Assembly (NCBI RefSeq): GCF_000974765.1
Contig: NZ_BBWU01000029.1
Location: 62,001-126,000, forward strand
Source: Sphingomonas changbaiensis NBRC 104936
GTDB taxonomy: Bacteria > Pseudomonadota > Alphaproteobacteria > Sphingomonadales > Sphingomonadaceae
Length of the DNA stretch: 64,000 nucleotides
Direction of reading: 5' to 3'
Part shown: positions 18,166-27,465 of the stretch, piece after piece
How the letters are laid out: the number at the start of each line of letters is the position of its first letter
Position numbering within the stretch: the first letter of the stretch is position 1
Position numbers and translations under genes: made by a program
Notes under the pieces: model-generated
What the model was told of the DNA's origin: nothing
What the model saw: the letters and a program-made list of their open reading frames with translations, nothing else
Databases searched by the model: none

Positions 18166-19185
18166 TCAGAAGCCCTTCAGGCCGAACTCCCAGATCGCGG
18201 CCGGGTGTACCCGCGACGGGGCTGCGACGAACAGGGTCTTGAGCTCGGGCACGAACAGGCCTGTTCGAGCGCCGGGCGCCGTCGCGACCCTGACGTCCTT
18301 GCCCGACGCGACCACATTGACCTGTCCGGCGCCGCACACCACCAGGATCGTGTCGCCGGCTAGGAAGAGGTCGTCCGCATCCCCGCAGGTCGCGCGGCTG
18401 GACAGCGACGCGCCCGTATCGGCCTGCATCAGCGAAAGCTTGGCCGGCAGCCGATAGACGACCGCGATGTCTTTTCCCGAAGGCATCACCGCCAGCGGGA
18501 AATTAAGCCGGTTCAGGCCGGTCGACCACTTGGCCAGCACGCGCACCTGGTCGACATCGGCAACGATGACGGACCCGCGATCGGGCACGTTCACGAATGC
18601 CCGCGATCCGATCAGCCGGAACCCCTCGGGGTGGCCCGGCAGGACCAGGCGCGACAGCAACTGGTGAGTCGCCGGATCGATCGTCGCGATGCCGCCCGAC
18701 CCGTAGCCGACGAGCACATGCCCGTTCCGCGCATCGATCCGGACATTGTCCGCGTCGTCGCCGAGTTGCAGCCGGGCGACTTCCCGCCTGTCGGCCGCGG
18801 CATAGAAGCGCACCGACCCGTCGCCGCTGGCCACGACGATCTGCTGCTGCTTCGGCAGGAAGCCGACACCCTGCGGCTCCTTCAGTCCGGCGATGCGGCC
18901 GCTCACGCGGCCCGCTTTCAGGTCGATCTCGTCGACCGTCCCATTGCCATACTCGGCAACATAGAGCCGCTGGTGCTCGACATCGATTGCGAGGTGGTCG
19001 ATTCGTCCCTTCACATCCGGCAGCGCAATCGTTCGGCGCAGCGACAGGGGCGACGCGGCATCGCCCGGCGCAACGATCGTCGGAGCGGCGCCGCAGGCAG
19101 AGGTCGATACGACCGCCGCGAGCGCAAGCAGGGCATTCGCTGTGTTCAAGACCAGGCGGCTCAGCCGCGGCGCGCCATCGAGCAT
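18166..19185 (-). CDS. YncE-like beta-propeller lipoprotein
   Basis: A 339-residue protein with a hydrophobic N-terminus ending in a lipobox (VVSTSACG), so probably lipid-anchored in the periplasm. The rest is a chain of repeated strands with YVTN-type spacing, for example HLAIDVEHQRLYVAEYGNGT, GVGFLPKQQQIVVASGDGS and VRIDARNGHVLVGYGSG, consistent with a seven-bladed propeller. Such proteins bind partners or ligands rather than catalyse. The real start could be the ATG used here or a later codon closer to the hydrophobic stretch. Confidence 0.75.
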   Translation of the reverse strand: MLDGAPRLSRLVLNTANALLALAAVVSTSACGAAPTIVAPGDAASPLSLRRTIALPDVKGRIDHLAIDVEHQRLYVAEYGNGTVDEIDLKAGRVSGRIAGLKEPQGVGFLPKQQQIVVASGDGSVRFYAAADRREVARLQLGDDADNVRIDARNGHVLVGYGSGGIATIDPATHQLLSRLVLPGHPEGFRLIGSRAFVNVPDRGSVIVADVDQVRVLAKWSTGLNRLNFPLAVMPSGKDIAVVYRLPAKLSLMQADTGASLSSRATCGDADDLFLAGDTILVVCGAGQVNVVASGKDVRVATAPGARTGLFVPELKTLFVAAPSRVHPAAIWEFGLKGF

Positions 19186-19272
19186 CCCAACGCTCCCTGA
19201 ATCGCGGTTGCCTGGCAGTGCTACACCGTCCCGAGCCGGCGCGTCACGGGGCTGTGGCCGGCGAACCTGGAA

Positions 19273-19623
19273 TCAGAGCTTCAGGCCAAAGCGCGGCCCA
19301 AGCCAGACCATGACGCTGTAGAGCAGGATCGTGAGCAGGCATCCAGCGACCAGCGCCGTCCAGAAGGCGACGCCGTGCCGAAGCAGCGCCGGGATCAGCA
19401 GGAACATCGGAAGCGACGGCAGGACGAACCAGAAGGTGCCTTCGGCGTGCGCGGCCATGTTCCCGGCGTCAGGGCGATCATGCCACAGCCACATCATCCC
19501 TAACACGGAGACCAGCGGCAGGGACGCGATCAGCGCGCCGAACCCCGGATACCGCTTCGCCACCTCCGACACGACGGCAATGATGATGCCCGACAGCGCG
19601 GCCTTAAGTGCGAGATACCACAT
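19273..19623 (-). CDS. DUF3147-like integral membrane protein
   Basis: A 116-residue protein with four hydrophobic segments (about residues 5-20, 30-47, 66-82, 88-110). The segment VSEVAKRYPGFGALIASLPL between the first two helices is typical of the DUF3147 family. The biochemical role is unknown. It lies between the propeller lipoprotein and a GNAT gene on the same strand. Confidence 0.75.
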   Translation of the reverse strand: MWYLALKAALSGIIIAVVSEVAKRYPGFGALIASLPLVSVLGMMWLWHDRPDAGNMAAHAEGTFWFVLPSLPMFLLIPALLRHGVAFWTALVAGCLLTILLYSVMVWLGPRFGLKL

Positions 19624-19647
19624 CCGGCCCGCTTAGGCCGCCGCGCC

Positions 19648-20337
19648 TCACATCCGCAACTCGTGCATCGCACCTTCGGTCTGACCGCCGGCCGGCCGCA
19701 GCAAGGACCAGAAGCGCGGCCCCCCTTTCGGCACCTCCCATTCGCCGGTCACCTCGAAGCCGTGCCCGGCGTAGAGCGGGAGCGTGAGCGGGTTCGGCGT
19801 TTCGAGATAGGCCGGCAGATCGGTCGCCAGCGCCAGCCCGGCGGCGATCGCTTGCGAGCCATAGCCACGGCCCTGGTGGCGAGGATCGCAGCCGGCGATG
19901 TGAAGATAATGGAAGTCGCCGGCCGGCATATGCGCGTCGATCGCATCGCCGACCCGCAGCGCGCGCGGTAGTGCGGTGCCGAGCGTGCGGAGCAGCGGGC
20001 CTGCCTCGGCCAGCATTTCCAGCCAGCCGACCTTCGCCCGGCCGGGCCCGCGCCACAAGGTCGCCGCCTCGCCGCCCGCCGTCACGAACCGCGGCCCGGC
20101 CTTGCCGTCGCTATCGAACAGGATCGCAAAGAACCGCGGCAGTCGCGCGCGGCGGATCGCGGGATCGGGGAAAATGTAACTGATCGCCGCGTCGTCAAAG
20201 AATGCGGCGGCGAGCAGACGGGAGACATGGCTGCGGTCAGCGGAGGTTGCGGGGCGGGCATTTAGCCCCTCTCCCGGAACGGGAGAGGGAGGGGCCCGCC
20301 GCGAAGCGGTGGGAGGGTGAGGGGCATGCCCGTCCAC
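19648..20337 (-). CDS. GNAT family N-acetyltransferase
   Basis: The GNAT fold spans roughly residues 27-225: an N-terminal ARPATSADRSHVSRLLAAAF, then the acetyl-CoA pyrophosphate loop as DPRHQGRGYGSQAIAAGL, and a C-terminal YAGHGFEVTGEWEVP. The acceptor is unknown. The start is uncertain: the GTG at 20337 lies inside a palindromic repeat, and the first 26 residues (Pro-rich) are encoded by it; no in-frame ATG follows before the conserved domain. Translation may thus begin at a rare codon near 20260 or really use the repeat. Confidence 0.8.
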   Translation of the reverse strand: MDGHAPHPPTASRRAPPSPVPGEGLNARPATSADRSHVSRLLAAAFFDDAAISYIFPDPAIRRARLPRFFAILFDSDGKAGPRFVTAGGEAATLWRGPGRAKVGWLEMLAEAGPLLRTLGTALPRALRVGDAIDAHMPAGDFHYLHIAGCDPRHQGRGYGSQAIAAGLALATDLPAYLETPNPLTLPLYAGHGFEVTGEWEVPKGGPRFWSLLRPAGGQTEGAMHELRM

Positions 20338-20416
20338 GCTCGCTACGCTTCGCTCTGCGCCCCCTCACCCCGCTCGCGCCGACGCGCGAGTCGCCCTCTC
20401 CCCAAGGGGAGAGGGG
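20266..20416. repeat. Palindromic intergenic repeat between GNAT and clpX
   Basis: The left end CCCCTCTCCCGGAACGGGAG and the right end CCCTCTCCCCAAGGGGAGAG are each hairpins and also pair with each other. The interior is GC-rich with further complementary blocks. It belongs to the same broad class as 2351-2418 and 23751-23818. The candidate start region of the GNAT gene lies inside it. Confidence 0.8.
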
Positions 20417-20422
20417 TTGCAA

Positions 20423-21685
<1,263 letters not shown>

Positions 21686-21897
21686 CAGTTCACCCTTGAG
21701 CCCGCTGAGCGCAGGCCATCGCTAGCTCGGGCCATGTTAGCCCTCGCTCCCGAAACCACAATGCCGAATGTGCGGGCTCGTTCCCCGCCAATCATCGTTA
21801 ACTGTGGACCACTCATCTGGCCCGAACGGATATGTGCTTGAGCGCATGGCACTTCAAGACGGTCGCAACCGGCCGCGGGTCCAGCTAAAAGCGACGA

Positions 21898-22518
21898 ATG
21901 AACCGGTTATTTACCCTCTTTTGCGCCTTCGCGCTCGCCACGCCGGCCCTTTCGCAAGCGCCGAGCCCCGCTCCGACGCCCGCTCCGGCGACCACCAGCG
22001 TCACGCTGACAACCAGTCAGGGCCCGATCGTGCTGGAGCTGGAAAAGGAGCGCGCACCGATCACGACCGCGAATTTCCTGCGCTATGTCGACCAGAAAAG
22101 GCTGGACGGCACGACCTTCTACCGCGCGGCCAAGGCGCCGAACGCGCCGGAATACGGCCTCGTCCAGTTCGGCACGCAGAACGACCCGAAAAGGACCCTG
22201 CCGCCGATCGCGCATGAGCCGACCACCAAGACCGGGCTGACGCACAAGAACGGCACCATTTCGCTCGCCCGCAATGCACCCGGCACCGGCGCCGGCGACT
22301 TCTTCATCATCGTCGGCGACACGCCCGCGCTCGATGCCAATCCGGCGCAGAGCGGTGACAATCAGGGCTTCGCCGCCTTCGGCCACGTCACCGAAGGCAT
22401 GGACCTGATCAGGCAGATCCTCGCCGCCCCGACGGACCCGAACAAGGGCGAAGGCGTGATGAAGGGGCAGTTCCTTGCCGCGCCGGTCGTCATCATCTCG
22501 GCGCGCCGCACCAACTGA
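21898..22518 (+). CDS. Periplasmic cyclophilin-type peptidyl-prolyl isomerase
   Basis: A 206-residue protein with signal peptide (LFTLFCAFALATPALSQA) and a Pro/Ala linker, then a cyclophilin domain from about residue 35. Recognisable pieces are TSQGPIVLELEKERAP, TANFLRYVDQKRLDGTTFYR, ISLARNAPGTGAGDFFIIVG and FAAFGHVTEGMDLIRQIL. It catalyses proline cis-trans isomerisation and assists folding of exported proteins. The usual FxxQGG core of the family is changed to VQFGTQNDP, a variation seen in bacterial periplasmic forms. Confidence 0.88.
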   Translation: MNRLFTLFCAFALATPALSQAPSPAPTPAPATTSVTLTTSQGPIVLELEKERAPITTANFLRYVDQKRLDGTTFYRAAKAPNAPEYGLVQFGTQNDPKRTLPPIAHEPTTKTGLTHKNGTISLARNAPGTGAGDFFIIVGDTPALDANPAQSGDNQGFAAFGHVTEGMDLIRQILAAPTDPNKGEGVMKGQFLAAPVVIISARRTN

Positions 22519-22527
22519 TTGGACGAA

Positions 22528-22548
22528 CGCGCGAAAATCTTTCGCGCG
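22528..22548 (+). terminator. Perfect hairpin after the cyclophilin gene
   Basis: CGCGCGAAA and TTTCGCGCG form a perfect nine-base stem around ATC, starting ten bases after the stop codon. There is no separate T tract, so termination is likely but not certain. Confidence 0.5.
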
Positions 22549-22596
22549 GCCCCGTAACGACCGCATCCCAAAGCTGCGCCGCACGTTTGAGGCGGC

Positions 22597-22794
22597 ATGG
22601 GTGGCATGACCGGTCTCGAATGGCGTGAGGCGCTTTATCGGCAATTGGCTCGCCAGCCGGGGCTTCCGGCCGGCCTGCGCCCGGTGCTGATCCAGCGTGC
22701 CGAACGCTGCGTCGACCGCACATTGCCGACGATTCCCGCATTCCTCATTCCGCGCGGCAACGGCGAAGGGTGCAAGGGCGCGATCGGGCGCTGA
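22597..22794 (+). CDS. Small hypothetical protein
   Basis: A 65-residue frame with the leader GAGGCGGC directly before the ATG. The protein (TGLEWREALYRQLARQPGLP and onward) is basic and soluble, with no signal peptide, helix motif or family that I recognise. Its size, an upstream Shine-Dalgarno-like stretch and lack of a competing frame make it a candidate gene. It lies between the cyclophilin and GumN genes on the same strand. Confidence 0.4.
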   Translation: MGGMTGLEWREALYRQLARQPGLPAGLRPVLIQRAERCVDRTLPTIPAFLIPRGNGEGCKGAIGR

Positions 22795-22871
22795 CGCGGG
22801 TTCCCTCCGGACGAGCCGTTTTCCCGACCCTGGTTGCGCTTCGTTCATCCTTGCGGCGATAAGCCCGCGCG

Positions 22872-23744
22872 ATGCGCCAGCCTCTCTCCCTCCTCCTCAC
22901 CATCGCCCTTGCCGCTTGCGGCAGCGCGGCGCCCGCCGCTCCTCAGGCAAAGCCCGCCATGTGGAAGCTGTCTGATCCGGACACCACCATCTACCTGTTC
23001 GGCACCGTCCATGTGCTGCCCAGCGACCTCAAATGGCGGACCACGCGATTCGACCAGACGGTCGGCCAGGCCAAGGAGCTGGTGCTCGAGATCAACGATC
23101 AGGGCGACAAGGCCGCGATCGCTCAGCTCTACAAACGGATCGCCTTCTCGCCGGGCCTGCCGCCGATCCTCGATCGCGTTCCCGCCGACAAGCGCGCCGC
23201 TCTCGCCGCCGCGATCGAGAAGGCCGGGCTCAAGCCCGCGCAGCTCGACGGCATGGAAACCTGGGCGGTCGCGGTAACACTTGGCGCGTCGATGTATGCC
23301 GGCATGGGCGCCTCGGTCGACAACGGCGTCGAAAGCCAGCTCCGGTCCAGCTTCAAGGACAAGCCGGTCGCGGGCCTCGAGACGACCGCGCAGCAGCTCG
23401 GCTATTTCGATACCATGCCCGAAGCAGTCCAGCGCAAGCTGCTGGTCAGCATGGTCGACGACGTGAAGAACGCCGATGTGGACTTCCGGAAAATGGTCGC
23501 GGCTTGGTCGTCCGGCAACACCGGAGCCATCGCCCGCACCTTCGACGACGAGCTGAAGAGCGCGCCCGAAATCGCCCGCGTCCTAATTGATCAACGCAAC
23601 GCAAATTGGGCAAATTGGCTGAAACACCGCCTCGACAAGCCCGGCACCGTCCTCGTCGCCGTCGGCGCCGGCCACCTCGCCGGCAAGGGCTCGGTCATCG
23701 ACCTGCTGCAAAAACAGGGCCTGAAAGTCGAACGCGTGCAGTAA
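22872..23744 (+). CDS. TraB/GumN family lipoprotein
   Basis: A 290-residue protein with a lipobox (TIALAACGS), so anchored in the envelope. The family marks are the first GxH motif IYLFGTVHVLP and the second VAVGAGHLAGKGSVIDLL, with conserved E in LVLEIND between them. These motifs resemble those of TIKI metalloproteases, so a hydrolase role is possible but unproven in bacteria. GumN homologues sometimes accompany exopolysaccharide genes; none is present here. A 68-bp repeat begins seven bases after the stop. Confidence 0.88.
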   Translation: MRQPLSLLLTIALAACGSAAPAAPQAKPAMWKLSDPDTTIYLFGTVHVLPSDLKWRTTRFDQTVGQAKELVLEINDQGDKAAIAQLYKRIAFSPGLPPILDRVPADKRAALAAAIEKAGLKPAQLDGMETWAVAVTLGASMYAGMGASVDNGVESQLRSSFKDKPVAGLETTAQQLGYFDTMPEAVQRKLLVSMVDDVKNADVDFRKMVAAWSSGNTGAIARTFDDELKSAPEIARVLIDQRNANWANWLKHRLDKPGTVLVAVGAGHLAGKGSVIDLLQKQGLKVERVQ

Positions 23745-23750
23745 CCCAAC

Positions 23751-23818
23751 CCCTCTCCCTCCAGGGGAGAGGGCGACTCGGCCCTGCGGGGCCGAGCGGG
23801 GAGAGGGTGCTGTGGTAC
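23751..23818. repeat. 68-bp intergenic repeat, copy 2 (identical to 2351-2418)
   Basis: Identical to the copy 21 kb upstream across the whole 68 bases, and placed at the same distance (seven bases) from a plus-strand stop codon. It is rich in self-complementary blocks, with a 20-base perfect hairpin CTCGGCCCTGCGGGGCCGAG in the centre. Absence of any mismatch suggests recent spread or gene conversion. Confidence 0.9.
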
Positions 23819-23951
23819 AAGCCAGCCACCCTCCCAACACCCTCTGTTGCATTCTCCCCCCTCCCCCGCTATGCGCGCCGGCTTCCGTCATGGTCATCCC
23901 TGGAGGCGTGGCGGAGCGAACTGAACTCAACCAGCTATTTGGAGACATGCG

Positions 23952-24572
23952 ATGAGCGAGACGCTGACGCTGTCGGCCGAGGCGCGCGATCGGGCGGGCA
24001 AGGGAGCCTCCCGTGCCATTCGCCGCGAAGGCCGCGTGCCCGCCGTCATTTACGGCAACAAGGAAGAACCGCAAGGCATCCATGTGGCGGAACGGGAGCT
24101 AATGAAGCTCCTGAACACCGGCCACTTCATGAACTCGGTCGTGATGATCAACGGCATGCGCACGTTGCCGAAGGACGTCCAGTTCCACCCGGTCACCGAC
24201 CGTCCGCTCCATGTCGATTTCCTCCGCATCGGCGAGCATTCGACCGTGCACGTCAACGTGCCCGTCCGCTTCGAGAACGAAGAGGCATCGCCGGGCCTGA
24301 AGCGCGGCGGCGTGCTCAACATCGTCCGCCACGAGCTCGAGCTGGTGTGCGACGCGGCGAGCATCCCCGACGAGATCGTGATCGACCTCAAGGGCTATGA
24401 TGTCGGCGATTCGGTGCACGTATCGGCCGTCACCCTGCCCGAAGGCAGCAAGTCGGCGATCGAGGATCGCGACTTCACCATCGCCACCATCGTCGCGCCG
24501 TCCGGCCTGAAGAGCGCCGAAGGCGACAACGAAACCGCCGCCGCCGCCGAAGGCGAGAGCGAAGAAGGCTGA
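23952..24572 (+). CDS. rplY: 50S ribosomal protein L25/general stress protein Ctc
   Basis: A 206-residue two-domain L25. The N-terminal 5S rRNA-binding domain begins [20 protein letters not shown] and contains [17 protein letters not shown]. The C-terminal TL5/Ctc domain includes [20 protein letters not shown] and [17 protein letters not shown], and ends in an acidic Ala/Glu tail. An AGGAGACATGCG-like leader (GGAGACATGCG) precedes the ATG. It normally forms an operon with pth; here a palindromic repeat sits between them. Confidence 0.96.
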   Translation: MSETLTLSAEARDRAGKGASRAIRREGRVPAVIYGNKEEPQGIHVAERELMKLLNTGHFMNSVVMINGMRTLPKDVQFHPVTDRPLHVDFLRIGEHSTVHVNVPVRFENEEASPGLKRGGVLNIVRHELELVCDAASIPDEIVIDLKGYDVGDSVHVSAVTLPEGSKSAIEDRDFTIATIVAPSGLKSAEGDNETAAAAEGESEEG

Positions 24573-24580
24573 TCCCCATT

Positions 24581-24653
24581 CGTCACCCCGGACTTGATCC
24601 GGGGCCCACCTTCTTTGAAAGGCAGGTGGGTCCCGGTCGAGCCCGGGATGACG
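24581..24653. repeat. Palindromic repeat of the GTCATCCCGG family, copy 1
   Basis: A 73-base imperfect palindrome: left arm CGTCACCCCGGACTTGATCC and right arm ending GGTCGAGCCCGGGATGACG pair around a short centre with CTTTGAAAGG. It lies between rplY and pth, eight bases after the rplY stop and 22 before the pth start. The same arms occur at 30595-30680 and flank the GIY-YIG gene at 35353-35756. Confidence 0.9.
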
Positions 24654-24675
24654 ATTGCGAGCGATCGCCAGCACG

Positions 24676-25248
24676 ATGCAAATCTGGGTCGGCCTCGGCA
24701 ATCCGGGCGCGCTGTATGCGATGCACCGGCACAATGTCGGCTTCATGGCGGTTGATGCGATCGCCGAGGTGCACGGTTTTTCGGCGCCGAAGCGCGCATT
24801 CCAGGGCTGGGTGCAGGAAGGCCGGATCGGGGCTGAAAAGATCCTGATCCTCAAGCCCGCGACGTTCATGAATGAAAGCGGCCGCGCCGCTGGCGAGGCG
24901 ATGCGCTTCTACAAGCTCGCGCCCGAAGACGTGACCGCCTTTTACGACGAACTCGACCTCGCCCCGTTCAAGGTGAAGGTCCGCACGGGCGGCGGCACCG
25001 CCGGCCACAACGGCATCCGCAGCCTCGACGCCCACCTCGGGCCGGATTTCCGCCGCGTGCGGCTAGGCATCGGCCACCCCGGCCACAAGGACAGGGTCAC
25101 CGGCCACGTCCTCGGCAATTTCGCAAAGGCCGAGATCGACCCCCTCTCCGACCTGCTCGGCGCCATCGCCGCCGAAGCCGAATGGCTGGCCAAAGGCGAT
25201 GACGCGCGCTTCATGAACGACGTGGCGCTGCGGCTGTCAAAGGATTGA
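24676..25248 (+). CDS. pth: Peptidyl-tRNA hydrolase
   Basis: A 190-residue enzyme that releases peptides from stalled peptidyl-tRNA. I start at the ATG of MQIWVGLGNPGALYAMHRHN; an in-frame TTG seven codons earlier is less likely. Catalytic His is in RHNVGF, Asn in KPATFMNESG, and Asp/His in FYDELDLAPFKVK and GGGTAGHNGIRSLDAHLG. Length is standard. The Shine-Dalgarno region lies just outside the palindrome at 24581-24653. It converges with the signal peptidase gene without a gap. Confidence 0.96.
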   Translation: MQIWVGLGNPGALYAMHRHNVGFMAVDAIAEVHGFSAPKRAFQGWVQEGRIGAEKILILKPATFMNESGRAAGEAMRFYKLAPEDVTAFYDELDLAPFKVKVRTGGGTAGHNGIRSLDAHLGPDFRRVRLGIGHPGHKDRVTGHVLGNFAKAEIDPLSDLLGAIAAEAEWLAKGDDARFMNDVALRLSKD

Positions 25249-26175
25249 TCAGCGGATCGGCGTTCCCAACCAGCGCCACTTTGTCCAGGTCTTGAACAAC
25301 GGCCGACCAAGGACGTCGCCAATGGGCAGCATTGCGACACCACCCTCGTCACGCGAGACCCGGCTGTCGGCGGAGCGGTCGCGATGGTCGCCCAGCACGA
25401 ACAGGTGGCCAGGCGGAACCGTGGTTTCCGCCATGTCATCTGTACGGCTCTCACCGAGGTCAAGGACGCGGTGCTCGCCCACCTCGCTCGGCAGTCGCTC
25501 GACCAGAATGCGCGCCTGGAGGACGCCTCCGAGATCTTTCACCGGCATTTTGCCGATCTGGCGTTGCATGGCCGGAATGTCATTCACGATCGGCACGCCG
25601 CCGCGCATGGCCACCCTGTCACCGGGCATCGCGGCGACCCGCTTAATGTAAATCTGTCCGCCCACATTCAGGAGAATGACCTCGCCCGGCTTCGGCAAGC
25701 TCTTGTTGTGCATGTCCGCCACAAATCGTTCGCCGACGCTCAAGGTCGGTTCCATCGATTCCGCTGGAATATAGAAAGGTCGATAGTAGCTGTGCGCCAA
25801 ATCAATTGCGGGCGAACTCAGTACAGCGGCCAGTGCGAACAGCGCCACCAGGCTGTACCATTTGGACCACCATGCACGACGTGCGGGTCTTGTCCGGCTC
25901 TGCTTCCAGCCAATCAGGATCGGTGCCACATACAAGACCCCAAACGCGATCAGCAAAACGGGCAGGAGCGCCAGTAGAGCATTCGGCGTAAGTTCCGGTA
26001 GCACCGCTGCGGCCCCCGTCAGCATGAGGATCAGCGCAAGCCCGCCAAAGGCAAATGCAAGACCGAGGCGCAACCGCCCCAGTCGCAGCAGTCCCAAGCC
26101 CGGCGTCAGTATATTGAGGACAGCAATTCCAATGCGCGCGCCCAAAGATCGCCGTTGCTCCTCGTACTCTTCCAT
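25249..26175 (-). CDS. S26 signal peptidase I-like protein with extra N-terminal membrane helices
   Basis: About 308 residues from the ATG at 26175, which is preceded by GGGGAGGGGG. The C-terminal half is a type I signal peptidase: catalytic Ser in YIPAESMEPTLSVGERF, Lys in YIKRVAAMPGDRVAMRGG and box E GHLFVLGDHRDRSADSR. The N-terminal half holds three to four hydrophobic segments not found in housekeeping LepB, which has two. It is therefore an accessory peptidase, perhaps for a special set of exported proteins. It lies between pth and ychF on the opposite strand and breaks the usual pth-ychF pair. Confidence 0.85.
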   Translation of the reverse strand: MEEYEEQRRSLGARIGIAVLNILTPGLGLLRLGRLRLGLAFAFGGLALILMLTGAAAVLPELTPNALLALLPVLLIAFGVLYVAPILIGWKQSRTRPARRAWWSKWYSLVALFALAAVLSSPAIDLAHSYYRPFYIPAESMEPTLSVGERFVADMHNKSLPKPGEVILLNVGGQIYIKRVAAMPGDRVAMRGGVPIVNDIPAMQRQIGKMPVKDLGGVLQARILVERLPSEVGEHRVLDLGESRTDDMAETTVPPGHLFVLGDHRDRSADSRVSRDEGGVAMLPIGDVLGRPLFKTWTKWRWLGTPIR

Positions 26176-26255
26176 GCCCCCTCCCCAAACTTCGCGGTAG
26201 CATTCGCGGTGTGTCGCCGCTATCGCCTGCGCGCTTCCACAAATCCAGGCGACCA

Positions 26256-27356
26256 ATGGGCTTTCGTTGCGGTATCGTCGGCTTGCCGAATGTCGGCAAG
26301 TCCACTTTGTTCAATGCCTTGACCGAAACGGCGGCGGCGCAGGCGGCCAATTACCCGTTCTGCACGATCGAGCCGAACGTGGGTCAGGTCGCCGTCCCCG
26401 ATCCGCGCCTCGACCAGCTCGCGGAGATCGCGAAGTCGGCGAAGAAGATCGAGACGCAGCTGGCGTTCGTCGACATTGCCGGCCTGGTGCGCGGCGCGTC
26501 GAAGGGCGAGGGGCTCGGCAACCAGTTCCTCGCCAACATCCGCGAAGTGGACGCGATCGTGCACGTGCTGCGCTGCTTCGAGGATGGCGACGTGACGCAT
26601 GTCGAGGGCAAGGTCGATCCGATTGCGGACGCGGAGACGGTCGAGACCGAGCTGATGCTGGCCGATCTGGAAAGCCTCGAGAAGCGTGTGCCGAACCTCG
26701 TCAAGCGCGGCCAGGCCGGCGACAAGGAATCGAAAATCGCCGCCGCCGTGCTGGGGCAGGCGCTGGAACTGCTGCGCGAGGGTAAGCCCGCACGTCTCAC
26801 CCAGCCCAAGGACGAAGAAGAGCGCCGCCATTTCGATCAGGCGCAGCTGCTCACCTCAAAGCCCGTGCTCTACGTCTGCAACGTCGACGAGGGCGACGCG
26901 TCCGAAGGCAATGCGCTCAGCGCCCGCGTGTTCGAAAAAGCGAAGGCCGAAGGTGCCGAAGCCGTGGTCGTTTCTGCCGCGATCGAGGCGGAGATCGCCA
27001 CGCTGGATCCCGAAGAGCGGCAGGCGTTCCTGGCCGATCTGGGCCTCGCCGAAACCGGCCTCGCCCGGGTGATCCGCGCCGGCTACGCGCTGCTGCACCT
27101 GATCACCTTCTTCACCGCCGGCCCCAAGGAAGCGCGGGCTTGGACCGTCCACAAGGGCGACAAGGCCCCGCAGGCCGCCGGCGCGATCCACACCGATTTC
27201 GAGCGCGGCTTCATCCGCGCCGAGACGATCGCGTTCGACGATTACGTCAAATACGGCGGCGAGGCGGGCGCTCGCGAAGCCGGCAAACTCCGTCAGGAAG
27301 GCAAGGATTATGTGGTGCAGGACGGCGACGTCATGCTGTTCCGGTTCAATGTATAA
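26256..27356 (+). CDS. ychF: Redox-regulated ATPase YchF
   Basis: A 366-residue Obg-family P-loop protein that binds ATP rather than GTP and associates with ribosomes. I start at MGFRCGIVGLPNVGKSTLFN, which places the P-loop at the N-terminus as usual. The switch segments FCTIEPNVGQVAVPD and VDIAGLVRGASKGEGLGNQF are intact, NVDEGD replaces the NKxD specificity motif as in YchF, and the TGS domain ends with DYVVQDGDVMLFRFNV. The following gene begins close behind on the same strand. Confidence 0.97.
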   Translation: MGFRCGIVGLPNVGKSTLFNALTETAAAQAANYPFCTIEPNVGQVAVPDPRLDQLAEIAKSAKKIETQLAFVDIAGLVRGASKGEGLGNQFLANIREVDAIVHVLRCFEDGDVTHVEGKVDPIADAETVETELMLADLESLEKRVPNLVKRGQAGDKESKIAAAVLGQALELLREGKPARLTQPKDEEERRHFDQAQLLTSKPVLYVCNVDEGDASEGNALSARVFEKAKAEGAEAVVVSAAIEAEIATLDPEERQAFLADLGLAETGLARVIRAGYALLHLITFFTAGPKEARAWTVHKGDKAPQAAGAIHTDFERGFIRAETIAFDDYVKYGGEAGAREAGKLRQEGKDYVVQDGDVMLFRFNV

Positions 27357-27380
27357 GATGCTGCATGCGCAACGAAATCC

Positions 27381-27457
27381 GTTCGTTTCGAGCGAAGTCG
27401 AGAAACGAGTGCGCCACCAGCGCGGAGCTGCGCTTCTCGACTTCGCTCGAAGCGAAC
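27381..27457. repeat. Palindromic repeat of the TTCGAGCGAAGTCGAGAA family
   Basis: The left arm GTTCGTTTCGAGCGAAGTCG and the right arm GACTTCGCTCGAAGCGAAC are inverted copies of each other over 24 bases with one mismatch, around a 29-base centre. It lies between ychF and the phosphodiesterase gene, whose signal peptide starts nine bases later. Repeats of this sort are widespread in sphingomonad intergenic DNA (from memory). Confidence 0.85.
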
Positions 27458-27465
27458 GGAGTTGG

